The notes beneath the pieces were generated by a model. It ran no database searches. It had not been told where the DNA came from and saw nothing but the letters and a program-made list of their open reading frames with translations. From assembly GCA_034440455.1 (NCBI GenBank), contig JAWXCB010000104.1, forward strand, positions 1 to 64,000: a DNA stretch of 64,000 bases, given 5' to 3'. Positions within the stretch are counted from its first letter, which is position 1; each line of letters begins with the position of its first letter. The translations under genes and the position numbers were made by a program. This DNA is from JAWXCB01 sp034440455. Lineage in GTDB: Bacteria > Bacteroidota > Bacteroidia > Chitinophagales > CAIOSU01. This document shows, in pieces, positions 19,501 through 26,362 of the stretch.

Positions 19501-21686
19501 CTGTCACATCCGCTTGCGGCAATCAATGTATCTGTAAAAATTCCGGTTGTTGTATAAGTTGAACTTCCAACCGTAAAACTTTCACCAATGCAAATCGCAG
19601 GATTCAGCGTAACATATTGGAGATTGATTACAGTGAGGTTTGTGGTGATGATACTGTCACATCCGTTTGCCGCAACCAAGATGTCTTGATACACTCCGCT
19701 TGAATTATACACCGAACCTCCAACCGCTAATGTTTGTCCCGCACAAAGCACCGGATTGAGCACCGTGTAAGAAGGTGCGCGAACCCTCACCATTGTTGTG
19801 ATAATACTGTCGCAGCCTTTGGCAGCAACAAGCGTATCTAAATAAATACCGGAGCTATTGTAAACCGAGCTGCCAACCATAACGCTTCCTCCCTGACAAA
19901 AGGAAAAACTTTGCGCGATAAGCGACACCGTCAACACATGCAGATTCAAGGTTACAATACTATCGCAGCCATTTGAAGCGGTTAATGTATCAATAGAAGT
20001 ACCCTGGGTTTTATATACAGATGCGCCAACAATTACGCTGTCACCTGCACAAATTGTAATGTCAAGCGTGTTTACAGAAGAATTCAATACAATAATATTC
20101 ACCATATCCGCAGCAGTGCAGCCATAGCTATCCGTGCCGACCACGCTGTATGAAACGGATGCAGTTGGAAAAACCCATATCGAAGTGCAACTCACACAGG
20201 GCTGAGAAGACGACCACAGATACGTATTTGCGCCCGATGCCGTAATCTTCACACCCTCACCAGCGCAAAGCGCACCATCAACACCCGCGCTGACAACAAG
20301 CGTAGGCAATGCCGCAATCGTTACCGTATCCACCATCACACCGCATTGACTTGACAGCGCAACATCCGTCACCGTTACGATATACATCCCTGCCGGCAAA
20401 CCCGTGATAGTTGCCGTAGTGCGCGGTGGCAACGTGTTCCACAAATAAATATAATTCCCGCTACCGCCTGTTACGGCAACCGTTGCATTGCCATTGCTTG
20501 CGCCATTGCACACGGAAGGCGTTCCGCTCGCGCTCGCCACAATTGCGTCTTCCACAATGACGGTGTATGCATACACATTGCTGCCAAACAGCGGACACGC
20601 ATTATCCTGCACATCTGCGAGAAACGTATGGCTGCCCGCATCTGCTTCTGTGGGTGTCCAGCAAAATGTTCCGGTGGGGCGCGAAGAACTTGTCGTATTA
20701 AAAGATGCGCCTCCAATGGAATTATTCCAATTAAGGGTTACCACCTGGCTTGCGTTTGCATCAGTAGTGTTTATCGTAAAACACGTTTGCCGACCGCTGC
20801 AAAATGTGGTGGTGAAGTTTGCTGTTCCATTCACACCTGTTGCGGCAGGAAGACTGTTCCCACAGTTGATGATTACAAACTGCATGTCGCGCATCGTTGA
20901 GCCGATGAGCAACCCATTTCTGTATTCATCCACCCGCACTGTGATTACTGCATTTTGACTTGCTGAAGGGGTAAACGTCAACTGACCCGTCTGCGCATTA
21001 AAACCAAAACTTCCTGTGAGCGACAAAGGCGTGGCAGGATTGAACCCGCCCGTGTATGGAATATTTTCCGCTGGACCGCTCAATGGATTAATAGTTGTAT
21101 AAACTAACGAGTCGCCATCCGCATCCACCGCTCCATGATTGTAAGATACTTGCTGGTTTGTGCAGATATACGGCACAGGCAGCGTAGTGAAAATGGGCGA
21201 GTTGTTACACAGTCCTCCCCCATTGTTCAGCCGCGCTTCGATGTAAAGGTCTTGGTCGCCCGGATCAAACAAATTCGTGATTGCCGCATTTCTGCAACAT
21301 AAATCATAGCTGATTACCCAGTCAGCACATTGCGCGGGCAACGTAATAACGCGCGAATAAATATATTGCTCCACGCCAGGCAGCGAGCCGCCATTACAAG
21401 TGCTGCTGTTTACCTGCGAAGGACACAGCACCACAACCTCATCATTACTTTGTAAAGTAAGATTGCGTGAAAAATTTCTGTTGCAGGAAACCGAACGAAA
21501 CGTAACGCTCGGATTTGAAGGAGCGCTCACCCCGTTGCAGTCTCGATAAAAATTCAGTGTAATGCGATATTGATTGGCACCCAAACATTCATAAGACAAG
21601 TCAGCGCCCACGGCATGTGAAGCAAAAACTTCGCCCGTGATAAAAAGACAAAAAACAATTAATCCTATTCCACCCCATCTACCCAT
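13587..21686 (-). CDS. Giant repeat-rich surface protein (2699 aa) with T9SS type B domain
   Basis: A secreted protein beginning with a signal peptide (1-23). Next is an N-terminal domain starting SHAVGADLSYECLG, with ITLNFYRDCNG, a head often seen on Bacteroidota gliding-associated adhesins. An Ig/cadherin-like region follows (about 180-380), then one SprB-like unit (about 385-460). Residues about 545-1965 are 28 tandem copies of a 51-residue repeat with consensus ICxGxSxxVGxSVYxxSGxYxDTL...GCDSIVTxxLTV. Each copy keeps two Cys, probably a disulfide. Then come Ig-like and PKD modules (WNFGDG) and a CHU_C sorting domain (about 2588-2699, FTPNGDETNDKF...IFDRWGREVY). It is likely a long fibrous adhesin exported by T9SS. 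It is transcribed alone, and a shared terminator separates it from tRNA-Gly. Confidence 0.9.
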   Translation of the reverse strand: MGRWGGIGLIVFCLFITGEVFASHAVGADLSYECLGANQYRITLNFYRDCNGVSAPSNPSVTFRSVSCNRNFSRNLTLQSNDEVVVLCPSQVNSSTCNGGSLPGVEQYIYSRVITLPAQCADWVISYDLCCRNAAITNLFDPGDQDLYIEARLNNGGGLCNNSPIFTTLPVPYICTNQQVSYNHGAVDADGDSLVYTTINPLSGPAENIPYTGGFNPATPLSLTGSFGFNAQTGQLTFTPSASQNAVITVRVDEYRNGLLIGSTMRDMQFVIINCGNSLPAATGVNGTANFTTTFCSGRQTCFTINTTDANASQVVTLNWNNSIGGASFNTTSSSRPTGTFCWTPTEADAGSHTFLADVQDNACPLFGSNVYAYTVIVEDAIVASASGTPSVCNGASNGNATVAVTGGSGNYIYLWNTLPPRTTATITGLPAGMYIVTVTDVALSSQCGVMVDTVTIAALPTLVVSAGVDGALCAGEGVKITASGANTYLWSSSQPCVSCTSIWVFPTASVSYSVVGTDSYGCTAADMVNIIVLNSSVNTLDITICAGDSVIVGASVYKTQGTSIDTLTASNGCDSIVTLNLHVLTVSLIAQSFSFCQGGSVMVGSSVYNSSGIYLDTLVAAKGCDSIITTMVRVRAPSYTVLNPVLCAGQTLAVGGSVYNSSGVYQDILVAANGCDSIITTNLTVINLQYVTLNPAICIGESFTVGSSTYTTTGIFTDTLIAASGCDSIVTTNLTVKPEAHVVLNHSICPGGFVVVGTSVYSATGSYVDTLTRSNGCDSIVTLNLIVLPTKMTAWSATICNGNSVVVGSSVYVNAGFYSDILTALNGCDSVVITTVIVRNPITVTLNRIICLGEIFAVGSSIYNSTGIFRDTVVRTNGCDSIITTNLTVINPKYVTVSASICAGDSYNVGTSNYTVAGSYIDTLTTASGCDSIVTVNLSVLQLSFESLNVQICQGQTMSVGSSVYASSGIFSDTLIAANGCDSIVSLSLTVLPILTETITVEMCQGDSAVVNGSAYNNTGAYYDTLVGSNGCDSILRINVVVHQQEFITVYPALCLGGTFTVGSTTYYSTGDYVDTLISSEGCDSVVTTHLTIADSLFFSILTTICAGENYVVGNSIYNLPGTYFDTIGLPGICDSVVHTQLVILPVASTTINNTICSGEVITVGTSTYSSSGNYADTLIAANGCDSIVTLNLTVLPVSVDTFNADICEGDSVLVGNSVYYYAGNYSDTLVKTNGCDSIIITFVSVRNRVYHGITSSICLGDTITVAGSHYSATGIYRDTLVSSIGCDSVITTNLTVVNPKFTVLNPSICFGESFLVGSSTYTASGAYVDTLVAASRCDSIVQTILTVKPLKSVVIDSSFCPGEFVLVGTSIYFNAGSYTNSLTASDGCDSIVTLHLAILPIAIVRLYPVICQGDSVEVGNSVYYNSGTYTDLLLGPNGCDSIVITTLQVRYPVVTTLNPVLCLGQTFTTGSSVYSVTGTYYDALIGANGCDSIITTNLTVLDPLYTTINTSICVDESFAVGSSTYNTSGTYMDTLIAASGCDSIVTLNLGVLPISVEVLNQEICEGDSLIVGSSVYYNTGNYIDTLVKSNGCDSIITTSLLRHDWVYTTLSYAICEGESVAVGNSVYDSTGTYSDTLTSWVGCDSIITTHLLVHPVFIITLDISICQGDAFVVGNSIYTSSGNYVDSLQSGEGCDSVVVTNLQIQPVFNIVIDSSICQGEIVVVGNSNYDASGNYIDTLIASNGCDSIVSLTLTVHVPVITDFDLALCFGDTFYIGALAYHQEGYYITFLTDQFGCDSIITLSLAVLTFNYNVLNLTLCEGENAVIGNSSYNTSGVYFDTLTTVLGCDSIVETHLTIIPRKYSVVTVTICADEQVQTGNSIYTSTGIYSDTLLAVSGCDSVITTQLTVHPIPFTILDTSFCVGDSMIVGNSVYTSTGIYFDTLSAFTGCDSIISTQLLVFPIINGAQDRFLCKGDTIQFNLSGGINYQWLNSTALSCNNCPNPIAYPQDDIDYLVSVTDINGCVGHDTIKVNVGFVDAVINISDSVACEGESLIFTGTFNSDDYPLTWLWNFGDGFLSVNQNLVYSFVDSGIFEIILAATNANGCEIIDTASITVIPNPEIIISNDTSICFGDSAQLHVSGASSYTWFPQSFLNDSDRASPIAFSSATMQYTVTATAQNGCVSFADVLITVNPLSVVQISQDTAICPNALAFLSVSGGTAYLWSPSDGLSDTISPNIIASPVHTTVYHVRVTNQFGCDATDSVRVEIYPKIQFEVSSSGDVCLVESFSLNAQGAVSYSWYPATGLSCSTCNNPLASPNSSTTYNVRGTDTNGCLYQDSVALAVRRNPFVQSINDITICKGETVILETDTSLVNSYSWSPAKFLNDASLLSPTSTPDNSTVYLVSVVNEYGCARWDTVHVNVIEEVVASLQGDDAVCRGESAMIEVEVEQASANGYDIRWLPTNYFSQQNLNPQFITPNQSMVVTAIITSETCAADTVQFEIEVNELPAVDAGEDRYVYLGENVRLHAESRDEIDSYNWSSPELLECGTCETTTWQAELSRSFVVNVVDENGCAANDTVLFRVTGGCKDDIFIPTGFTPNGDETNDKFFIRSVHEVKLEYFKIFDRWGREVYSSNDITQGWDGTHPSGWNGFYSNNFLKKEESIPVSDVIPGVYVYILKVGCHNGMQAMIQGNVTLIR
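15790..20060 (-). repeat. Array of 28 tandem 153-bp coding repeats
   Basis: I counted 28 units, each marked by a C-D-S tripeptide, in the giant protein at a spacing of 51 codons. All but two read GCDS: one reads ICDS and one RCDS. The array is fully in frame. Units differ at many positions but share the Cys-x-Gly and GCDSI anchors. The linker after each GCDS block cycles in the order VR(N/A/Y), V(I/V)N, VKP and (V/I)LP, for example units 2-5 and again 14-17, which indicates a higher-order duplicated block of four units (about 612 bp). Confidence 0.88.
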
Positions 21687-22155
21687 CTATCCCCTCCATT
21701 CGCAGAAAATGAAACCCTTAATTAGTGTACGTGTTTAAGCGTAGGATGTTTAGTGCAACCCTTACCCTGTAAGTGTTTTAAGAATATGTGGCTTAATGTT
21801 AGCGGCACGGCTGTCACTAAAAACAGCATGGAAGTAACGAAGGTTTTTTACAGTGCCGGGTTTTTAGGAGTAGCGAGTGCTTTCAGTGTTTCAATTGTTG
21901 GTTGTGTCATGGTGTTTCATTTTTGTTCATCTCTTCATCTGAAAGAATAATGCCAACCCTATGCATCAGGATATACCTCTTGCGTTTTACTGTGGATAAA
22001 TAACATTCTCACAGAAAACTGACCTTAGAGTGAGAAAATCTTTCCCCACAGAATCCCGCTTCACCTAATGACATTGAGCGGTGAAAACGAAAAGATTATT
22101 GAGCTTTCGTTTTTTATCTTTATGCTGACAAACGCAACCAACTAAACCTATATGT
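21687..22155. other. Intergenic gap, no gene called
   Basis: This 469-bp gap lies between divergent genes and must hold both promoters. A 65-codon plus-strand frame (21753-21950) has no recognisable sequence and I do not call it. A 14-base string GTGTTTAAGCGTAG at 21731-21744 recurs at 34836-34849 in another intergenic gap; whether it matters is unknown. A TATCTTTA string at 22115-22122 is a weak -7 candidate for the next gene. Confidence 0.5.
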
Positions 22156-22563
22156 ATGGCAAAAGAAACAGGCACAAAAGAAAACCCCTGGAAATTAAAA
22201 ACGCCACCCAACACATCTGAATACGAAATGTATAAGGATGAAAAAGACGGGAAGGCTGTGCTCGTGTGCGTAGTGGGCAAAACCACGCTACTCTATGATT
22301 ATCGCTGCATAGCCGACCTGCACGCGATGCTGAAAAAGCATGGCGACTGGATGGAATTGGGAAGCGCTGATGAGCAAAAGCCTGCGAAAGAAGGCACAGT
22401 AGAAGCATGGGGACGCTCCTCAAAAAATCCGGTGGGCGGCTGGTATGGATTAAAGAAAGGGCTGCGCGGGCGCTTTGGCATGTATCTTCCGCCATTGATG
22501 GAAGCATTGGGGCTTGCCGAAGTGACGCATGATGCCAAAGGGAATAAAATGCGGGCAAAGTAG
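22156..22563 (+). CDS. Small conserved uncharacterised protein (135 aa)
   Basis: A soluble 135-residue protein beginning MAKETGTKENPWKLKTPP. It contains DGKAVLVCVVGKTTLLYDYR, a charged ADEQKPAKEGTVEAWGR stretch, and a basic glycine-rich NPVGGWYGLKKGLRGRFGMY followed by LPPLMEALGLAEVTHD. I have the impression this is a widespread small family of unknown function (possibly DUF6855), recalled from memory and not checked. There is no signal peptide and no membrane segment. The gene stands alone between the giant adhesin gene and a broken antiporter gene. Coding bias and compositional quality suggest a real gene; I do not propose a function. Confidence 0.7.
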   Translation: MAKETGTKENPWKLKTPPNTSEYEMYKDEKDGKAVLVCVVGKTTLLYDYRCIADLHAMLKKHGDWMELGSADEQKPAKEGTVEAWGRSSKNPVGGWYGLKKGLRGRFGMYLPPLMEALGLAEVTHDAKGNKMRAK

Positions 22564-22703
22564 CACAGCTCGTGCTAATATTCCAGTAGCGTCCGCTACC
22601 CTCCACTCCCGCAAGATTGCATCTTGTGGGAAGAATAAGTGCTCTATAGATATGCGCTTGCCACCATCTTGCCAGAAATTTTATCTGGTGGCAGGCGAGC
22701 TTA

Positions 22704-23765
22704 AATTTTCTGTGGGTAGCCACTGCCGGTATCGCGGTTGGTTTAGCAATCGGCTATGGGATGTATCTTATCCATAAAAATTTTATTTGTGACCCTATCG
22801 TGGAAACTACGCTCACGCTGCTTACTCCTTTTGCTTCTTATTTGCTGGCGGAGCAGTTTCATCTCTCCGGTGTGCTGGCGGTTGTTTCCACAGGGTTGTA
22901 TTAATCCTTCAGGTCGGGAAAAATGTTAACGCATCAAAGCCGCATCATGGCAGAAGGAGTATAGGAAACGATAACCTATAACCTGAACGGGCTGATTTTT
23001 ATCCTGATTGGTTTGCAACTGCGCTCGGAAATGGAGGGCATCAGCGATTATTCAACAGGCTCGTTGGTTTTATGGGGAATTGCTATCAGTGCGGTCGTGA
23101 TTCTTGTAAGGTTTATCTGGGTTTATCCCGCAGCGATACTGCCACGGTATTTAAGCAAACGCATACGAGAAACCGAGCCGTTTGACATTCGCAATGTGTT
23201 CATCTTCAGGTGGTCGGGCATGCGCGGTGTTGTTTCGATGGCAGCAGCATTATCCATCCCGTTAACTCTGGCAGATAGCTCTTTATTTCATCACTGGAAC
23301 TTAGTTATTTATCTCACGTTTTGTGTTATTCTTGTCACATTAGTTTTGCTGGGACCCACGCTGCCATGGATTATCCGCCTCTTAAAAATTGAGAAACATT
23401 CCCTCGTTGCGGAAACGTATGATGTGAAAACAAAGGTGGTGTCAAAAGCCATCGTGCCTATTGAGGAGAATTTAGCAACCTTGCCCGACACGCTGTTAAA
23501 CAATTTCAAAAGCAAATACGAGGTAAAATATAACCGCTTGCAGCAAACAGAACTGCCTACCAATTATTTCGGCAAAGGAAAAACGCTTCCAAACACGGTA
23601 TTTAACGAGTATTCTCAATTGCAAATTGACATGATAAATGCAGAGAGACTAAAACTGGAGGAAATGCACAGAAAAGGTGAAGGAAGCGAGGAAATCATCC
23701 GCACGATAGAACGTGAGCTTGATTTGGAAGAAGCAAGGTTATCACTGGAAATGTACACTGCGTAG
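22704..23765 (+). pseudogene. Broken CPA1-type Na+/H+ antiporter (5' truncated, two nonsense codons)
   Basis: A single reading frame from about 22704 encodes antiporter sequence: FLWVATAGIAVGLAIGYG, then LAEQFHLSGVLAVVSTGLY. It meets TAA at 22902, continues as SFRSGKMLTHQSRIMAEGV, meets TAG at 22962, and then runs open to 23765 through LNGLIFILIGLQLRSE and the conserved RWSGMRGVVSMAAALSIPL, with a charged C-terminal tail. Both stops fit single substitutions in family-conserved positions (Leu TTA to TAA, Trp TGG to TAG). The N-terminal part of the transporter, probably more than 200 residues, is absent upstream. The TTG at 23013 could start only a fragment of 250 residues. I read this as a decayed gene. 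Confidence 0.85.
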
Positions 23766-24339
23766 TTGAGGAGAAACGAAACCATTGTTCATCAAACGCA
23801 ATGGATAGACACATTGCATAGAAATAAAAAACCCCGCAAATACTCGGTTTATGTTTTTTTGTGAGTTCTGCGAGGCGGTTCAGACACGTTTTAAGCGCTG
23901 AACTTGTAAACAATGTAAGCACGGGAAAAGAAAAAGTCAAGGATTTTTTAAAAAATCGCGCATCCCTGCTTGTTTATCGAAACTTTTTAAAAAAGCATCG
24001 AATAGAACATGAAACCAGAAGTGAAATCATTCTTATCCTTCAGCGCGTTGCTTTTTTTGTTGAGGGCAGTTCTAAAAATTGCTTTTTTATCGGCTCACCC
24101 CTGCCTGCGTTAAAACTTCGGCAGGTATACCATCCCTGTCCAGATGAGAAGGGATATGTGGTAGAATTTTCAGAACCTCCTTTTAGTAATAAACAGATTT
24201 TGATTTCTTGGAAAAGAAAGAGTATATGTTTAAATTGTGAACTTGTTTATTACTAAAATTTCATCTGCGCACCTTACCAAAATGACGAACTCTTTCGCAC
24301 TTCGCAACTTCTTTCTATTTTGCGCAAAAGAATAATCCC
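23766..24339. other. Intergenic gap with repeat element
   Basis: No gene is supported in this 574-bp gap. A plus-strand frame (23861-24256) is open, but its second half is the inverted-repeat element at 24064-24180 and its first half resembles no family, so I treat it as chance. The final 40 bases before the next gene include CTATTTTGCGC, a possible -7-like string for the transporter gene. Confidence 0.5.
24064..24180. repeat. Inverted-repeat intergenic element, copy 2
   Basis: It starts GGGCAGTTCTAAAA (24064-24077), identical to the left end of the element at 4040. It ends GTGGTAGAATTTTCAGAACCTCC, very similar to that element's right end. The interior differs, with its own short stems (CCTGCC...GGCAGG and ATCCCT...AGGGAT). 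Shared ends with variable stem interiors suggest a mobile or recombining palindromic family. Confidence 0.7.
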
Positions 24340-25203
24340 ATGCAATCATCCGCCATTGCCACTACCTTTCTTCCGCTTGCATTAGCCGTTATCATGCTCG
24401 GGCTGGGGCTATCGCTACAGGTGAGCGATTTCACGCGCATCGTGAAATTTCCAAAAGCAGTGCTGGTGGGGCTGAGTTGCCAAATGCTGCTGATGCCCGT
24501 TATCTGTTTTTTCATTGCAAAAACTTTTGCGCTTCCGCCCGAACTTGCCGTTGGATTAATGTTGCTTTCGGCATCGCCCGGAGGCGCGGTAGCAAATCTT
24601 TACAGCCATCTTTCAAAGGGCGATGTCGCGCTTAATGTCTCTCTTACTGCTATTAATAGTTTGCTCTCGCTGCTCACGCTTCCTTTGATTGTAAATTTTT
24701 CGCTTGATTATTTTATGCAGGAGGGACAATACATCCCCATGCAATTCAAAAAAGTGATTGAAGTGTTTCTCATCGTACTCGTTCCCGTCACCATCGGGAT
24801 GGTGATAAATAAACTTTTTCCAAAAGTGTCGCAGGCACTATCAAAGCCCGTGAAAATTGCTTCGGCAGTTTTGCTTGCCACAGTGATCGTGCTTGCAGTG
24901 GGCAAAGACAAAGACAACCTCGGAGCATATTTTCTGCTAATCGCTCCCGCTGCGCTCGCCTTCAACGTACTCAGCATGATGGCGGGCTATTTCATTCCGC
25001 GCCTCGTACACCTTAGTAAGAAAGAAGCAATCGCCATCGGCATGGAAATCGGCATTCATAACGGCACAATTGCGATTTATCTCGCGCTCAATGTATTGGC
25101 AAATCCCCTGATGGCAATGCCGCCCGCCATTTACAGCCTTATTATGTTTTTCACCGCAGCCGCATTCGGTGTGCTGGTGAATTTGAAGAAGGAGAAAGAA
25201 TAA
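24340..25203 (+). CDS. Bile acid:sodium symporter (BASS) family transporter
   Basis: A 287-residue inner-membrane protein with eight to ten hydrophobic helices. The conserved core SASPGGAVANLYSHLSKGDVALNVSLTAINSLL (about 85-117) matches the ion-binding crossover region of the BASS family. A second conserved stretch, GMEIGIHNGTIAIYLALNVL (about 230-250), matches the C-terminal crossover. Length is normal. Bacterial members move organic anions such as bile acids, pantoate or 2-keto acids with Na+; the substrate here is unknown. The gene converges on the PorP/SprF gene with only about 25 bp between stops and has no obvious partner. Confidence 0.88.
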   Translation: MQSSAIATTFLPLALAVIMLGLGLSLQVSDFTRIVKFPKAVLVGLSCQMLLMPVICFFIAKTFALPPELAVGLMLLSASPGGAVANLYSHLSKGDVALNVSLTAINSLLSLLTLPLIVNFSLDYFMQEGQYIPMQFKKVIEVFLIVLVPVTIGMVINKLFPKVSQALSKPVKIASAVLLATVIVLAVGKDKDNLGAYFLLIAPAALAFNVLSMMAGYFIPRLVHLSKKEAIAIGMEIGIHNGTIAIYLALNVLANPLMAMPPAIYSLIMFFTAAAFGVLVNLKKEKE

Positions 25204-25227
25204 TAAATTCAAAAAATCAAACGAATC

Positions 25228-26307
25228 TCACAACTGCGGGCAGGGCATCATCTTGTTGCGTTGCCCGCGCGTGATTCGCGTGCCAGTGTAGATTACTGAG
25301 ATTTCATAAGCTCCACGCGATTCGCTCACGGTGCTCAGGTCAGAGATGTTCACGTCATACGTGAGGCTGAGCACGAAATTGAAATAATCCAAACGCGCAC
25401 CGATGATAAATGCATCGGGCTTGGGATTGGCGACACGCGCCCATGCCCCGATAGAAAACGCTGTAAGTTCTTCCCAGTCATCATCATTGAGCACAAACTG
25501 AAAGTAAGTGCCTGCATTAATTTGGCGCGCTCCACCCTGCTGATAATACACCGCACTGGGAAGGAAGTTGAGCAACCCGCCTGTTTCAATGCGCGAACCG
25601 ATATGTCCGACATACTTTGCATTCAATTTATAGCTTGAGCCGGAAAGAAAACTGATGTTCGGCTCAAGCAAGTGCGCATAAGAGCCGCCAAAATAAAGCG
25701 TGAAATTGTCCATAGGAGAAGTGTGATAAATCAATCCGACTGTTAAATCAAGCGCTGCATTGGAACGCCCGCTGATATTTTCTCCCGATGGCTGCGATGG
25801 GTCAACTGTAACGCCATTATACTGGCTGTCAAAAATGACTTTGTCCATGTTGAGCTTCTGCATGAGCACTCCTGTTTGCACACCGAAGGTTAGCGCATTA
25901 TCATGCTTCCTTCCCAACGCCTTTCGATAAGCGGCTGAAAAGGCAACAGAATTTGTTCCCATCTCAATCTCACCCGCTTTATCATTGAAAAACTGGAAGC
26001 CGATTGCGAGGTGGTCGTGCTGGAGCTTTCCTTTCAGCATCGTGAATTCAGCAGAGGTGGCTATGGTGCGATACGAATCAGAAATGCTGCCCCACTGGCT
26101 GCGATAGTTTGCCGTGAGGCGATAATCTCCGGAATAAAAACCGGTGAGCGCAGGATTGAGCGTGAGCGGTGAACTGTTGTATTGTGAGAAGTGGATGTCT
26201 TGCGCGGAGGAGTCAACAGTCAACAGACAACAGACGACAATAAGAAGTCCACAGACGACAGACAACAGACGACTGTTTTCAGATGTCTGACATCTGATGT
26301 CTGACAT
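25228..26307 (-). CDS. PorP/SprF-family T9SS outer-membrane protein
   Basis: About 359 residues. After the signal peptide the mature N-terminus QDIHFSQYNSSPLTLNPALTGFYSGDYR is the hallmark of PorP/SprF proteins, followed by YRSQWGSI and alternating beta-strand segments typical of an outer-membrane barrel. Such proteins work with T9SS and often sit beside type B cargo to hold it at the surface. The next upstream gene on the same strand (26361-27827) encodes such a cargo, only about 50 bp away. I chose the ATG at 26305-26307; a TTG at 26344-26346 would add 13 residues. Residues 1-32, including the signal peptide, are encoded by a simple-repeat tract (26212-26306). The protein ends KMMPCPQL. Confidence 0.9.
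   Translation of the reverse strand: MSDIRCQTSENSRLLSVVCGLLIVVCCLLTVDSSAQDIHFSQYNSSPLTLNPALTGFYSGDYRLTANYRSQWGSISDSYRTIATSAEFTMLKGKLQHDHLAIGFQFFNDKAGEIEMGTNSVAFSAAYRKALGRKHDNALTFGVQTGVLMQKLNMDKVIFDSQYNGVTVDPSQPSGENISGRSNAALDLTVGLIYHTSPMDNFTLYFGGSYAHLLEPNISFLSGSSYKLNAKYVGHIGSRIETGGLLNFLPSAVYYQQGGARQINAGTYFQFVLNDDDWEELTAFSIGAWARVANPKPDAFIIGARLDYFNFVLSLTYDVNISDLSTVSESRGAYEISVIYTGTRITRGQRNKMMPCPQL
26212..26306. repeat. Simple-repeat tract (CAACAGAC-type and TGTCTGACATC-type) inside the PorP/SprF 5' end
   Basis: Plus-strand bases are variants of GTCAACAGACAACAGACGAC repeated about four times (26212-26275), then TGTCTGACATC repeated (26284-26309). Tracts like this are normally intergenic in Bacteroidota. 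Here they are in frame and encode the N-region and hydrophobic core of the signal peptide (LLSVVCGLLIVVCCLLTVDS). A short related hairpin with CAACAGACGAC occurs at 42306-42322. Confidence 0.85.
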
Positions 26308-26330
26308 CTTACTACTTCTGCTTTTCTTGT

Positions 26331-26362
26331 AATTTCTAATTCTCAATTCCTAATTCTTAATT
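26331..26362. repeat. AATTCCTAATT simple-repeat patch, copy 1
   Basis: Imperfect repeats of AATTCTCAATTCCTAATT cover the gap between the PorP/SprF gene and the upstream cargo gene and run into the cargo stop codon. Similar patches occur at 43721-43746 and 57635-57676. Confidence 0.75.

Noticed and set aside
15790..20060. Regular 153-bp repeats considered as a CRISPR array
   Set aside because: The units are diverged at the DNA level, keep a reading frame, and have no short identical repeats with unique spacers.
20488..20958. Antisense frame (156 codons) opposite the N-terminal part of the 2699-residue gene
   Set aside because: The sense strand carries an uninterrupted surface-protein domain.
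21753..21950. Plus-strand frame of 65 codons after the giant gene
   Set aside because: No recognisable motif or homologue impression; it lies in a divergent promoter gap.
23861..24256. Plus-strand frame of 131 codons
   Set aside because: Its second half is the inverted-repeat element, so the frame is likely an accident.
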